A DNA stretch of 64,000 bases from an uncultured Acidimicrobiales bacterium (GTDB lineage Bacteria > Actinomycetota > Acidimicrobiia > Acidimicrobiales > Hopanoidiivorantaceae): positions 1,182,022-1,246,021 of the forward strand of contig OY282367.1 of the NCBI GenBank assembly GCA_958295755.1, in the 5' to 3' direction. Shown here in pieces: positions 25,117-34,504 of this stretch; position 1 is the stretch's first letter; each line of letters opens with the position of its first letter. The notes below the pieces were generated by a model. That model saw nothing but the letters and a program-made list of their open reading frames with translations, was not told the origin of the DNA and searched no databases. The translations under genes were made by a program, and so were the position numbers.

Positions 25117-26283
25117 ATGGATTTCAGTCTTAACGAAAGCCAGCAAGCAGTTGCCGACTTGACCGACCAGATTTTTGAAAGTCGCATCTCGCCTGAAGGG
25201 CTCAAGGAACTAGAAAACTCAGGTGTCTGGCACGATCCTGACACCTACGCCGAAGTAGCCAAAGCAGGTATTTGCGGCATAGGTTTGAGCGAAGATGTCG
25301 GAGGCGGTGGAATGGGCATTCTGGAAGTCGCCCAAGCGTTGGAAGCGATGGGTCGCCATGTGGCCCCACTACCGCTTTGGAGCTGCAATCTGGCAGCCCT
25401 CGCGATAGACCGCTTCGGCTCAGATGAGCAACGCCAGCGGGAACTGCCAGCAGTAGCCGACGGCTCCAACATTTTGACTGTGGCCATCCAAGAGTGGCAC
25501 AATGACAACTACCACTCCCCCGACATGCAAGCAAGCCCTACAGACGCTGGCATCTGGAAGCTCAACGGCACCAAGATCGTAGTAGAGTTCGCTGAAATAT
25601 CAAGCAAGGTTTTGCTCACCGCCCGCACAGAAGACGGCGTAGGTCTCTTCCTAGCCGATCTTTCTGACGCAGGCATCTCTTGGGAACCAGGCGAATCTAT
25701 TCGCCGCCAGCGCGTACATGAGCTTATCTTTACAGATGTTGAAGCAGAAGCAGTCGGTGATATTCAGCCTCCTGCAAGTTCTAGCTCGGTGGTTTGGCTT
25801 TGCCGCATGGCTACGGCCCTGCTTTGTGCAATACAGGTGGGCGTGCTCGACAAATCTCTCAAAATGACAGCCGAATACACCAGTACCCGCAAGCAGTTCG
25901 GACGCCCGATTGCCACTTTCCAAGCCGTGACTCAGCGCCTAGCCGACCAATTCATGCATGTAAACGGCACTCGTCTAACTACAGCCCACGCCCTATATCT
26001 CTTGAGCAGCACAGAAGACGCCACCGGCGGAGATGAGGGCATCTCAGAAGTCAGCGTAGCGGCTGGCGAAGAGATAGACAAAGCCATACATGTTGCCAAA
26101 TGGTATGCCTCACATTGTGCTCACGAAGTGGCACACGCCACCCAGCATGTGCACGGCGGTATGGGAGTAGATCGCGACTACCCCCTCCACCGCTACACCC
26201 TCTGGAACAAGCACATTGAAGGATCGCTGGGCGCAGGTACCCAGCAGTTGCGACACCTAGGCGAGATTTTTGCAACTAGCTGA
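25117..26283 (+). CDS. Acyl-CoA dehydrogenase (second of a pair)
   Basis: 388 residues from ATG 25117 (preceded by AGAGGAAACACA); a longer open frame upstream overlaps the previous gene and lacks family similarity. The N-terminal helices (DFSLNESQQAVADLTDQIF) and C-terminal FAD domain (TSTRKQFGRPIATFQAVTQR, HVHGGMGVDRDYPLHRY) are present. The middle segment is divergent and lacks the standard TEP-x-GSD motif, as in the beta subunits of heteromeric acyl-CoA dehydrogenases. It probably pairs with the preceding gene product. Confidence 0.88.
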   Translation: MDFSLNESQQAVADLTDQIFESRISPEGLKELENSGVWHDPDTYAEVAKAGICGIGLSEDVGGGGMGILEVAQALEAMGRHVAPLPLWSCNLAALAIDRFGSDEQRQRELPAVADGSNILTVAIQEWHNDNYHSPDMQASPTDAGIWKLNGTKIVVEFAEISSKVLLTARTEDGVGLFLADLSDAGISWEPGESIRRQRVHELIFTDVEAEAVGDIQPPASSSSVVWLCRMATALLCAIQVGVLDKSLKMTAEYTSTRKQFGRPIATFQAVTQRLADQFMHVNGTRLTTAHALYLLSSTEDATGGDEGISEVSVAAGEEIDKAIHVAKWYASHCAHEVAHATQHVHGGMGVDRDYPLHRYTLWNKHIEGSLGAGTQQLRHLGEIFATS

Positions 26284-26290
26284 GACTTGC

Positions 26291-27070
26291 TCAAGCTGGC
26301 ATCGTCATTCCGCCATCTATGCAAAGCACCTGACCGCTCACCATAGCAGCATCTTCGCTTGCAAAAAACACAGCAGCCCCGCACATGTCTTCAGGTTGAA
26401 TTTCCTGCTTGATTGACTGCATCATCATTATGAGACCTTGCGCTTCTGCGGGCACGACTGTCTTAGTAGCTTCGGTGAAGGTCAGCCCCGGGGCGATGGC
26501 GTTGACGGTGATACCCCAACTGCCTAGCTGCCCGGCTAAATACTTTGTCATCCCGATGACGCTCCATTTGCTCAACTGGTAGGCGTTGTTACTCAGCCCC
26601 GGAAAATCTCCGCCCGCCGGCATCATCGAATTGTAAAGATATGCCGCTATGGAAGCTTGGTTGATAATCCTGCCGCTGTTTTGATTGGCCATATGTGGGG
26701 CCACAGCCGAAGCCATTATCCACTGCCCGTACACATTCACTTCAAATACAGTCTTGAGATAATCCAAGCTCTGGTTGGTGATGTCCAAATCCATATAGAT
26801 AGCGGCGTTGTTCAACAGCACATCCACCCGTCCGAAGCGATCCATCGCAGCATCTACGCAAGCTTGAGCCGAGTCGGGATCGGCTATGTCGGTCTGCACG
26901 AACATAGCATCGCCTCTGTCGCGTACGCTGTTATGTCCGATCTCTCCTCGCTCACCGTGAAGCTCTGCCATGACCACTTTGGCACCTTCATCCAAGAATC
27001 GCTCGGTGTAAGCAAGGCCGATGCCTTGACCTGCTCCAGTGATAATGGCTACTTTGTCTTCAAGTCGCAT
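26291..27070 (-). CDS. Short-chain dehydrogenase/reductase
   Basis: 259 residues, classical SDR. NAD(P) site TGAGQGIGLAY (residues 11-21), NNAA motif in LLNNAAIYMD, catalytic serine in NQASIAAYL and the YxxxK pair in NAYQLSKWSVIG. The C-terminus GQVLCIDGGMTMPA is typical. It converges on the acyl-CoA dehydrogenase gene with only 7 bp between stops. The substrate is unknown; a 3-hydroxyacyl-CoA or alcohol is likely given the neighbours. Confidence 0.92.
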   Translation of the reverse strand: MRLEDKVAIITGAGQGIGLAYTERFLDEGAKVVMAELHGERGEIGHNSVRDRGDAMFVQTDIADPDSAQACVDAAMDRFGRVDVLLNNAAIYMDLDITNQSLDYLKTVFEVNVYGQWIMASAVAPHMANQNSGRIINQASIAAYLYNSMMPAGGDFPGLSNNAYQLSKWSVIGMTKYLAGQLGSWGITVNAIAPGLTFTEATKTVVPAEAQGLIMMMQSIKQEIQPEDMCGAAVFFASEDAAMVSGQVLCIDGGMTMPA

Positions 27071-27143
27071 GTCCTGTCCTTTCGGTTCATTTCAGTTCAC
27101 TCTTCTTCGTGTGCCGATATTACCTCAAATCAGCTACCCCAAA

Positions 27144-28307
27144 TCAGCCACCCAGATAAGACGCAGGATCCACGGGCTTGCCATCTTTGCGTATCTCAAA
27201 ATGCAGGTGTGGTCCCGTGGAGAGACCAGTGGAGCCTATCTCGCCAATTTTCGTACCGGCCTCTACAGCTTGCCCGACTGACACACTATAAGAAGATAAA
27301 TGACCATAGAGCGTGGTGAAGCCTTCGTTATGCTGCAATACAATGGTGCGCCCATAGCCGCCGTTGTATTCTGCCAAAATCACAATGCCGCTACGAGAAG
27401 CAATCACAGCGTCTCCCGTATTGCCGTCGTAATCAATGCCAGCGTGAAGCCTGTAATAGCCCAAAATCGGATGCAGGCGATTACCGTAGCGCGACACCAC
27501 AGCCCCAGCAGCCGGTCGTACAAATCCGTTACCCCCCTCCAGAGCAAGCTCGGCAAGACGACGGCGTATCTCTTCACGGGCGCGCTCTTCTTGGATGAAT
27601 GCCTCAAGTGCGCGATCTTCAGCGTCCAAGTTAGCTCTGGCGGTCTGCCATTCACTTGAAATTTCGTCGTATTGCGCCTGCAGAGTTTCCCATGCCGCTT
27701 TGCGCTCTTCCAACACAGGCAAGGCTTCTGTGAGTTCACGATCTAAATCTGCCATCTCTATCAGCAACCGCTCAGACTCTTGTTGCGCTAAGCGCAGATC
27801 GTCATTTCCCACCCGTACCTGTTCAGCTACATCGGCTGCATTACTGAAAAGCGTCTCAGTGAGGGCGGACAGCGAAAGCCCTTCGCCCACATCCACATTT
27901 GAGAAAAGAATCTCCACCGGATCTGTGCGATCCTGCAGATATCGCTGCACAGCGATTTCAGTTTTGGCTTGATTCAACTCTTCCAGCTGCGTCTGAAGAT
28001 CTGTTATGTCTTCCAGAAGTTGCTGATGTCGCAGAGAAGAAGCGTTGCGAGCTTGGCGGACAGCTTGAATCTTGGCCTGTTGCTCATCGTAGACTTGGCG
28101 AGCCTCGTTGCGGCCCTGCAGAATTTCTAACTGCCGACCGCTAATGAAGGCGATTCTGTTGTTGACTTGTTGTCGCTCTTGATCGATCTGCTCTTGGCGC
28201 TGCTCTGCTTCTTGGATACTCTCCTGAGCGGCTACCGCTGTGGCAGCACCAGATAGACCAGCTAGTGCCAAAAGACTACCTGCTAACAGCCACCGTCTGC
28301 GAACCAT
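27144..28307 (-). CDS. M23 peptidase with N-terminal coiled coil (EnvC/NlpD-like)
   Basis: 387 residues. A signal peptide (LLAGSLLALAGLSGAATAVA) is followed by a long coiled coil rich in Q, E and R (about 30-250), then an M23/LytM domain. Zinc ligands are visible: His and Asp in LHAGIDYDG and the HLH of GPHLHFEIRKDG. This fits an exported cell-wall endopeptidase, or an activator of amidases, at division sites. Because the LytM zinc residues are all present it may be catalytically active, unlike EnvC. Confidence 0.92.
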   Translation of the reverse strand: MVRRRWLLAGSLLALAGLSGAATAVAAQESIQEAEQRQEQIDQERQQVNNRIAFISGRQLEILQGRNEARQVYDEQQAKIQAVRQARNASSLRHQQLLEDITDLQTQLEELNQAKTEIAVQRYLQDRTDPVEILFSNVDVGEGLSLSALTETLFSNAADVAEQVRVGNDDLRLAQQESERLLIEMADLDRELTEALPVLEERKAAWETLQAQYDEISSEWQTARANLDAEDRALEAFIQEERAREEIRRRLAELALEGGNGFVRPAAGAVVSRYGNRLHPILGYYRLHAGIDYDGNTGDAVIASRSGIVILAEYNGGYGRTIVLQHNEGFTTLYGHLSSYSVSVGQAVEAGTKIGEIGSTGLSTGPHLHFEIRKDGKPVDPASYLGG

Positions 28308-28376
28308 ACAAAACCAATTTTAGCAATTGTGTAGCTGTTTCTAAGAATTCAACATCTATAGCTAAGCTTGCCACTA

Positions 28377-29336
28377 ATGAAAGCAAGCAGATTTCCCAAG
28401 CTGGCCGTAGCCATCTGTGCTCTGCTTTGCGCTCTCGTGCTGACTTCCTGCGGCTCGGAAAACTCAAACTCGGCTAGCTCAAGCGAAGACACTCTGCCCG
28501 AATTAGTTATCAGCGGCATTCCCGATCAAGAAACTTGTCGATTGGATGAACGATTCAATGCCTTCGCCCAATACCTAGCCGATAGCTACCTCGGGCGCAA
28601 CCTAAGAGTTCGCTATCAACCCGTCACCGACTATGCCGAGATAGTCTCCATGTTCATCAGCGGCGAAATTCAGCTTGGCTGGTTCGGCGCACTAGCCGGA
28701 GTGCAAGCCCGCCATGAAGTGCCAGACGCCCAAGCCATAGCCGAGAGAGAAGACGACGACAAATTCCGCTCAGTCTTCATAGTACGCGCTAATCTTCCTG
28801 CTACCACACTGCTAGATTTGGCCGGAAGCAGATTTACCTTCGGTAGCGAACTATCCGCTTCCGGGCGGCTCATGCCAGAGTATTTTTTGGGTCTGGAAGG
28901 CATAGAGAACCCTGAGATGTTCTTTTCAGAAGTGGGTTATTCGGGCTCGCATGACCGCACTTGGCAACTCGTGCAAGATGGCGAATACGAAGCAGGGGCA
29001 CTCAGTAAAATAGTATGGGATAGAGCTGTAGCTGCTGGTAGCGTAGATCTTGAAGCAGTGCGCGTTCTGACTATCACAACTACCTACCACAACTATCACT
29101 GGCTAGCACACCCGTCAATTAACGGAAACTACGGAGACGAGGCGATCGAGCGGTTGCAAGAGATTATCGTTGATCTGGATGGCTCCTATGAGAGCAGTAT
29201 TCAAGGCATCTGCGAAGAAGGAAGCGAGGTAGACATTCTTGAGAACTTCAAGACTTCCGGCTTCAAACCCACGAAGAACAGCGACTACAACAACATCAGC
29301 AACATAGCAGAGAAACTCAACCTATGGCAGAGATAA
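28377..29336 (+). CDS. PhnD-like substrate-binding lipoprotein, selenate-transporter type
   Basis: 319 residues from ATG 28377 (a TTG three codons earlier is possible). The signal peptide ends in the lipobox LTSC (cysteine about residue 25). The mature protein is a periplasmic-type binding protein of the phosphate/phosphite/phosphonate family. VRYQPVTDYAEIVSMF, WFGALAGVQARHEVP, FTFGSELSASGRLMP and GYSGSHDRTWQLV match, from memory, the subgroup annotated as putative selenate transporter binding proteins. No permease or ATPase gene is adjacent. Its ligand matters because a probable selenoprotein lies in this window. Confidence 0.75.
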   Translation: MKASRFPKLAVAICALLCALVLTSCGSENSNSASSSEDTLPELVISGIPDQETCRLDERFNAFAQYLADSYLGRNLRVRYQPVTDYAEIVSMFISGEIQLGWFGALAGVQARHEVPDAQAIAEREDDDKFRSVFIVRANLPATTLLDLAGSRFTFGSELSASGRLMPEYFLGLEGIENPEMFFSEVGYSGSHDRTWQLVQDGEYEAGALSKIVWDRAVAAGSVDLEAVRVLTITTTYHNYHWLAHPSINGNYGDEAIERLQEIIVDLDGSYESSIQGICEEGSEVDILENFKTSGFKPTKNSDYNNISNIAEKLNLWQR

Positions 29337-29341
29337 AAAAG

Positions 29342-29425
<84 letters not shown>

Positions 29426-29567
29426 AAGCACTTACACCACTCAGTATTGCGCCACTCAGTCAAAAAGTATTGCTCTCATTCATAATATCTGACATATCGG
29501 CATCTGACTTACCCTGCTAAAATCACCCGAAGACGCAAATTTTCCATATGACTTTTAGAAAACTTCA

Positions 29568-30746
29568 ATGATCATCTTCACCTATCCTGGTCAAGGCTCA
29601 CAAATCCCAGGCATGGGAGCATCCTGGCAAGACCATCCCTCGTGGGAGCTAGTAACCGAAGCCTCAGAAATCACAGGGCGCGACCTGGCACACCTACTCG
29701 TAAGTGCCGACGCCGATGTGCTCCGCCAAACACGCAATTCGCAGCTAGCTACCTTCTTAACCTCCCTGATTGCCTTGGACGCTCTAGCCATCGTGGGCAT
29801 ATCTCCCAGCGCGCACGCCGGCCACAGCCTTGGAGAATATTCAGCCCTCGCTGCTTCGGGTGCGCTCAGCTTTGCCGATGCCATCTCTCTAGTGGCTGAG
29901 CGAGGCGAAGCCATGCAGACAGCCTCAGAAGAACACGAAGGCACCATGGCCGCAGTGCTCGGCCTCGTTGATGAAGAAGTGGAGGCAGCCTGTAAGGAAA
30001 CTGGAGGCGAAGTGTGGGTGGCCAACTACAACGCTGTAGGACAAGTAGTGATAGCAGGCGCACCCGATAGTGTCTCAACAGCCGGAGCAAGAGCCAAAGA
30101 CCGGGGAGCCAAAAGGGTGATGCCGCTACCTGTAGGCGGAGCTTTCCACACACCCTTTATGAACTCTGCCTCCGACCGTCTCGCCAAAGCTATCGACAAG
30201 GTTGAATTTCACCAGCCCGACTTTCCCGTCTATGCCAATGTGGACGCAGTCGCCCATACAGATATCACCGAATGGCCAGACTTGTTGCGCCGTCAACTTT
30301 GTAGCCCTGTGCGCTGGTGCCAGCAAATAAAGCAGACCATCGCCGACGGTGGGGATACTTTCGTGGAAATCGGCCCCGGCAAAGCCCTTACCGCCATGAT
30401 CAAGCGGATAGACAAGTCTAAAGAGACTTACCAAGTCAATACCCCCGACGATATTGATACGCTTCTCAAATCACTCGGCACTTCCACCACCGCTCCCGCC
30501 TTGGGTGAACATCTTTATGTATATGAGCGCATTATTGTGAGCCCTGCTGCAGGTATTTTCACATCCAACGAAGACTTACCAGAGGGCGACGGTATAGGTG
30601 TGGGATCGGTTATTGGCAAAGTAGGCGACCAAGAGGTCTATTCCCCTTTCGCAGGCCAAATTATGGGCTATCTAGCACACGACACTGAACGGGTCTTCGC
30701 CAACCAGCCCCTAGCCTGGCTACGGACAGAGGAGTCACCGAAATGA
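29568..30746 (+). CDS. fabD: Malonyl-CoA:ACP transacylase with C-terminal biotinyl/lipoyl-like domain
   Basis: 392 residues, about 80 longer than standard FabD. The transacylase has GQGSQIPGMG (8-17), the nucleophile Ser87 in GHSLGEYSA and catalytic His194 in GAFHTPFM. It loads malonyl groups on ACP. After a linker (301-316), residues about 317-386 form a second domain: RIIVSPAAGIF, GVGSVIGKVG, VYSPFAGQIMGYLAHDTERV and NQPLAWL, which follows the biotinyl/lipoyl barrel pattern, but with no MKM-type lysine at the hairpin. It overlaps fabH by 4 bp. Confidence 0.93.
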   Translation: MIIFTYPGQGSQIPGMGASWQDHPSWELVTEASEITGRDLAHLLVSADADVLRQTRNSQLATFLTSLIALDALAIVGISPSAHAGHSLGEYSALAASGALSFADAISLVAERGEAMQTASEEHEGTMAAVLGLVDEEVEAACKETGGEVWVANYNAVGQVVIAGAPDSVSTAGARAKDRGAKRVMPLPVGGAFHTPFMNSASDRLAKAIDKVEFHQPDFPVYANVDAVAHTDITEWPDLLRRQLCSPVRWCQQIKQTIADGGDTFVEIGPGKALTAMIKRIDKSKETYQVNTPDDIDTLLKSLGTSTTAPALGEHLYVYERIIVSPAAGIFTSNEDLPEGDGIGVGSVIGKVGDQEVYSPFAGQIMGYLAHDTERVFANQPLAWLRTEESPK

Positions 30747-31672
30747 ACCGCTATACCCATGTAGTAGGTTGGGGCATCGGCACACCCGAGAGGGTTATCA
30801 CCAACGACGAATTGTCACGCACTCTAGATACCAGCGATTCTTGGATAGTCGAGCGCACCGGCATCAAAGAACGCCGTGTCGGAGGTTCCACCAAAAGCCT
30901 CGCTGTGGAAGCAAGTACCAAAGCAATGGAAGTTGCCGGTGTTAACCCCGAAGACATCGACCTGCTAATCCTCGCCACCACCACCCCCGATCGCACCATC
31001 CCCGCCACCTCCGTCACAGTGCAAGAAGCCCTAGGCTTGAGCTGCGGAGCGATGGATATAAATGCCGCCTGCTCGGGCTTTGTCTACGGCCTGTCGATGG
31101 CACACGGGCAAATTCTCGCCGGTGCTAACCGAGTGCTACTAATCGGCGCAGAAACATTGAGCCGCTTCTTGAACTGGGAAGATCGCAGTACTGCGGTGCT
31201 CTTCGGTGACGGAGCAGGGGCGGTGGTGCTGGAAGCATCCGACGAACCCGGCGGACTTTTGAGCTATACGATGCACGCAGACGGCTCGCTGGAACATCTG
31301 ATATATTGCGATATCCCAGGCACGATATTCATGAAAGGCCGCGAGGTGTTCCGTAAGGCTGTCCAAGCTATGGAAGACGCCTGCCATAAAGCCTTAGAAA
31401 AAGCCGACTGCTCGATTGACGATATTTCACTTCTCATCCCTCACCAAGCCAATATCCGCATCATCAACACCGCCGCCGAACGCCTCGGCATAGGTTCAGA
31501 AAAGATCGCGGAAGTGCTGTCATGGACTGGTAACACTTCTTCGGCTTCTATCCCGACCGCCTTGGTAGACGCAGTAGAAAAAGGCAGAGTTGCCGACGGC
31601 GACCTTCTATTGCTAGCTGGTTTTGGTGCTGGCATGACTTCTGCAGGGGCTGTCCTAAAATGGGGCGCGTAA
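30743..31672 (+). CDS. fabH: 3-oxoacyl-ACP synthase III
   Basis: 309-residue condensing enzyme that starts fatty-acid chains from acyl-CoA and malonyl-ACP. The catalytic triad is complete: Cys110 in NAACSGFVYGL, His234 in IPHQANIRI, Asn264 in TGNTSSASIP. Slightly short for the family because the loop around residues 190-200 is reduced. It overlaps fabD by 4 bp (ATGA) and precedes fabG by about 64 bp. Confidence 0.96.
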   Translation: MNRYTHVVGWGIGTPERVITNDELSRTLDTSDSWIVERTGIKERRVGGSTKSLAVEASTKAMEVAGVNPEDIDLLILATTTPDRTIPATSVTVQEALGLSCGAMDINAACSGFVYGLSMAHGQILAGANRVLLIGAETLSRFLNWEDRSTAVLFGDGAGAVVLEASDEPGGLLSYTMHADGSLEHLIYCDIPGTIFMKGREVFRKAVQAMEDACHKALEKADCSIDDISLLIPHQANIRIINTAAERLGIGSEKIAEVLSWTGNTSSASIPTALVDAVEKGRVADGDLLLLAGFGAGMTSAGAVLKWGA

Positions 31673-31736
31673 TAGTTGCCACAGCTACTGCAGACCGCTT
31701 TGAATCTCTGGTCTTGAGGCAGGAGCGTAAGTAGCT

Positions 31737-32438
31737 TTGAGCCGGGTCGCGCTAATCACAGGAGGCGCAGTAGGCATCGGTTTGGCATGCGCCGACGCCC
31801 TGGCTGCCAGCGGATACCAAGTGGCGATAACTTATCACCATTCCTCACCCCCCAGCAGACATCTAGCAGTACGCTGCGATGTGACCGATTCAGACGAAGT
31901 GGGGGCAGCCTTTGAGAAGATAGAAGCCGAGCTGGGTGCGCCCGAAATCCTAATCTCCAACGCTGGCATCACCCGAGACGGCCTTATGGCACGCATGAAG
32001 GAAGCCGACTTCGCAGATGTCCTAGACGCAAATCTCACAGGTGCTTGGCGGGTGTCTCAGCGCGCTCTCAGAGGAATGAGTCGTGCCCGCTGGGGGCGGA
32101 TAGTTTTCATCTCTTCTGTTGTGGCACTAGGCGGTAACCCCGGACAAGCCAACTATGCCGCCTCAAAAGCCGGTCTCTGCGGTCTAGCCAAATCTATAGC
32201 CAAGGAATATGCCAAACGCAGTATCACAGTCAATGTGGTAGCCCCCGGCCCGATAGAGACATCCATGCTGGCAAAACTCAGCGAAGCGCAGCAGTCGGCC
32301 ATAGTGGATGCAGTGCCGCTCGGTCGTAGCGGCACGCCCGAAGAAGTAGCCGCAGCAGTTGAGTTTTTGTGCTCGGAAGCAGCTGGTTACATTACCGGGG
32401 CGATTCTGCCGATTGACGGAGGAATGAGTATGGGCTAG
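31737..32438 (+). CDS. fabG: 3-oxoacyl-ACP reductase
   Basis: 233-residue SDR. NADPH site TGGAVGIGLAC, NAG motif SNAGITRDGLMARM (typical of FabG), catalytic serine in ISSVVALGG and YxxxK in NYAASKAGLCG, with C-terminal ITGAILPIDGGMSMG. The only start consistent with the fold is TTG at 31737, because the next upstream codons contain a stop; an AGGAGCG lies about 12 bases before it. It lies inside the fatty-acid cluster, so the FabG call is supported by context. Confidence 0.92.
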   Translation: MSRVALITGGAVGIGLACADALAASGYQVAITYHHSSPPSRHLAVRCDVTDSDEVGAAFEKIEAELGAPEILISNAGITRDGLMARMKEADFADVLDANLTGAWRVSQRALRGMSRARWGRIVFISSVVALGGNPGQANYAASKAGLCGLAKSIAKEYAKRSITVNVVAPGPIETSMLAKLSEAQQSAIVDAVPLGRSGTPEEVAAAVEFLCSEAAGYITGAILPIDGGMSMG

Positions 32439-32525
32439 TGTGCTACAGAATAAACTTAGACATTAACGAAAACTAACAATAAATAACCAACGATAGATAA
32501 TCAGGAACAACCACAAGGAGTAACC

Positions 32526-32768
32526 ATGAGCGATGCCAACTTTGACAGAATGAAAAACTGTGCAGTAGAGATGCTGAGCGTAGACCCCGACAAGATCACA
32601 ATGGAAGCACGCTTCATTGAAGATCTAGGTGCCGACAGCCTCGACATCGTAGAGTTCGTCCAAGCCTTGGAGGAGGAGTTCTCCGTTGAGATCGACGAAG
32701 ACGAGTTGGAAGACATCGCGACTTTCGGCCAGGCAGTTGATCTAATAGCGGCGAAAACCCAAGGATGA
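32526..32768 (+). CDS. acpP: Acyl carrier protein
   Basis: 80-residue acidic protein with the phosphopantetheine site LGADSLD (Ser38) and the usual four-helix pattern ending EDIATFGQAVDLIAAK. AAGGAG precedes the ATG. It carries the growing chain for the Fab enzymes around it. It overlaps fabF by 4 bp (ATGA), so ACP and FabF are translationally coupled. Confidence 0.97.
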   Translation: MSDANFDRMKNCAVEMLSVDPDKITMEARFIEDLGADSLDIVEFVQALEEEFSVEIDEDELEDIATFGQAVDLIAAKTQG

Positions 32769-33928
32769 CCCGCCGTGCTGTCATAACCGGAATCGGCGTC
32801 ATCTCTGCTGCGGGAATCGGCAAGGAGGCATTTTTCCAAGGTCTTCGTAGCCAGTCGCCTACCCCACCGCTTGTAGTTGAAGACTTCGACCCTGCGCCTT
32901 TTTTTGACAGCCCCAAAGAAATCCGCCGTCACGACCGTTTCGCCCAGTTTGCTTTGGCGTGCGCCACCGAAGCTCTGGAACAAGCTGGCGACCTGCAATG
33001 CGACCCTGACCGCATCGGCGTGCATATAGGCACAGGTGTGGGAGGTCTTTCCTCCATTGAAACTCAGGTGCTGGTGAATGAGAAAAGCCCGAGACGGGTG
33101 TCGCCGTTTCTGGTGCCGATGATGATGCCTAACGCAGGGGCTGCTGCTGTCTCCATGCGCTACGGATTCACAGGTCCTTGTGAGACAACAGCCACCGCTT
33201 GTGCAGCCAGCACCCAAAGCATCGGCAGCGCATTCAATGCGATCCGCTGGGGACGCTGCGATGCAATGCTAGCAGGCGGATCAGAGGCATCTAATACCCC
33301 CACAGGCACGCAAGGATTCATCAATATGACAGCCACTTCTTCGGCTGGCATATCTCGTCCATTTGATTTAGAACGAGATGGTTTCTTGCATGCAGAAGGG
33401 GCTGCGGTGATCGTAATGGAAGAGCGCGAACATGCCCTAGAGCGCGGTGTGGATATTCTGGCAGAGATCGTCGGCTACGCCACCAACGCCGACGCTCATC
33501 ACATCACAGCTCCTTCACCAGGTGGAGTAGGTGCTAGTGCCTGCATGGAACTAGCACTAGCCGACGCCGGCCTAACTGCAAACGAAGTCAGCTATATCAA
33601 CGCTCACGGCACTTCCACCCCCCTCAACGACGCCAACGAGGCCGAAGCCATTATGAAAGTTTTTGGCAACCCAGGCCCAGCCGTGGTCTCAACGAAAGGC
33701 GTAACGGGCCATCCGCTAGGGGCGGCAGGTGCGCTGGAAGCTGCTGCTGTGACTCTGTCTATGCAACATCGCTTGCTACCCCCCACCGCCAACTACCGCA
33801 CTGCTGACCCAGATATGGCACCCATTCATGTAGTAGCTGAGGAACAAACCTGGGAGCCGGGCATCTCTATTTCTAACTCATTCGGCTTCGGCGGACACAA
33901 CGCTACCTTGGTAATTGCGCCAACCTGA
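32765..33928 (+). CDS. fabF: 3-oxoacyl-ACP synthase II
   Basis: 387-residue elongating condensing enzyme. The catalytic triad is present: Cys146 in TATACAASTQ, His281 in YINAHGTSTPLND and His316 in KGVTGHPLGAAG, with the C-terminal NSFGFGGHNATLV. Length is a little short of the usual 410 because of a compact N-terminal region. It is the last gene of the plus-strand Fab run and converges on fabZ. Confidence 0.96.
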   Translation: MTRRAVITGIGVISAAGIGKEAFFQGLRSQSPTPPLVVEDFDPAPFFDSPKEIRRHDRFAQFALACATEALEQAGDLQCDPDRIGVHIGTGVGGLSSIETQVLVNEKSPRRVSPFLVPMMMPNAGAAAVSMRYGFTGPCETTATACAASTQSIGSAFNAIRWGRCDAMLAGGSEASNTPTGTQGFINMTATSSAGISRPFDLERDGFLHAEGAAVIVMEEREHALERGVDILAEIVGYATNADAHHITAPSPGGVGASACMELALADAGLTANEVSYINAHGTSTPLNDANEAEAIMKVFGNPGPAVVSTKGVTGHPLGAAGALEAAAVTLSMQHRLLPPTANYRTADPDMAPIHVVAEEQTWEPGISISNSFGFGGHNATLVIAPT

Positions 33929-33946
33929 TAATCGTGCTAGTCGGGG

Positions 33947-33993
33947 GATACTGCTGAGCGATACTGCTGAGCGATACTGCTGAGCGATACTGC
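33947..33993. repeat. 13-bp tandem repeat between fabF and fabZ
   Basis: GATACTGCTGAGC is repeated at 33947-33959, 33960-33972 and 33973-33985, then a partial copy to 33993. It lies in the spacer between the convergent genes fabF and fabZ. The unit is not a multiple of three, consistent with its non-coding position. Confidence 0.92.
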
Positions 33994-33998
33994 ACTGC

Positions 33999-34418
33999 CT
34001 AGGCAGCCACCATCACAAACATCAGCTCCGCTTCGCAGGCTTTCTCACCCCCCACCGAAGCAACTCCTTTAGCCTTGCCCGACAAGGCCGATAGTTTGAC
34101 AGCTTCCACATGCAAATCCAACCGCTCCCCCGGCACAATCTGGCGGCGAAACCGCACTTTACCTATCCCCCCAAACAACGGAAGCTTGCCTTCATAGCGT
34201 GGAGCCTGCAAAACTAGATAAGCCCCTAACTGCGCCAGAGACTCTACCATTATCACCCCCGGCAAAGTCGGACGCCCCGGAAAGTGCCCCTCAAAAAACG
34301 GCTCATCGCCTATGTTCCAATAGCCAGTGGCGTACTCGTTGACAACTAACTCTGTGACCTCACTCAGAAACAAAAACGGAGGTCTGTGGGGAATCACTTC
34401 CTCTGGCGGTAACAACAT
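33999..34418 (-). CDS. fabZ: 3-hydroxyacyl-ACP dehydratase
   Basis: 139-residue hot-dog fold dehydratase. The catalytic histidine lies in EGHFPGRPTLPGVIMVESLA (also with the helix glutamate), and the N-terminal HRPPFLFLSEV matches FabZ. It completes the elongation cycle encoded by the convergent fabD-H-G-acpP-F run. It is the last gene of a minus-strand run after the peroxiredoxin gene (86 bp upstream). Confidence 0.94.
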   Translation of the reverse strand: MLLPPEEVIPHRPPFLFLSEVTELVVNEYATGYWNIGDEPFFEGHFPGRPTLPGVIMVESLAQLGAYLVLQAPRYEGKLPLFGGIGKVRFRRQIVPGERLDLHVEAVKLSALSGKAKGVASVGGEKACEAELMFVMVAA

Positions 34419-34504
34419 CTGGTTTTTCCTGGCTATGTTCTAAAAATGGCTATGTCCTAAAAATTCGCTGGCTCTTAAATATCACTGACAACTACTCAAT
34501 TTCA

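Noticed and set aside
33947-33993. CRISPR array
   Set aside because: Direct 13-bp tandem repeats without unique spacers; likewise the repeats at 38466-38522.
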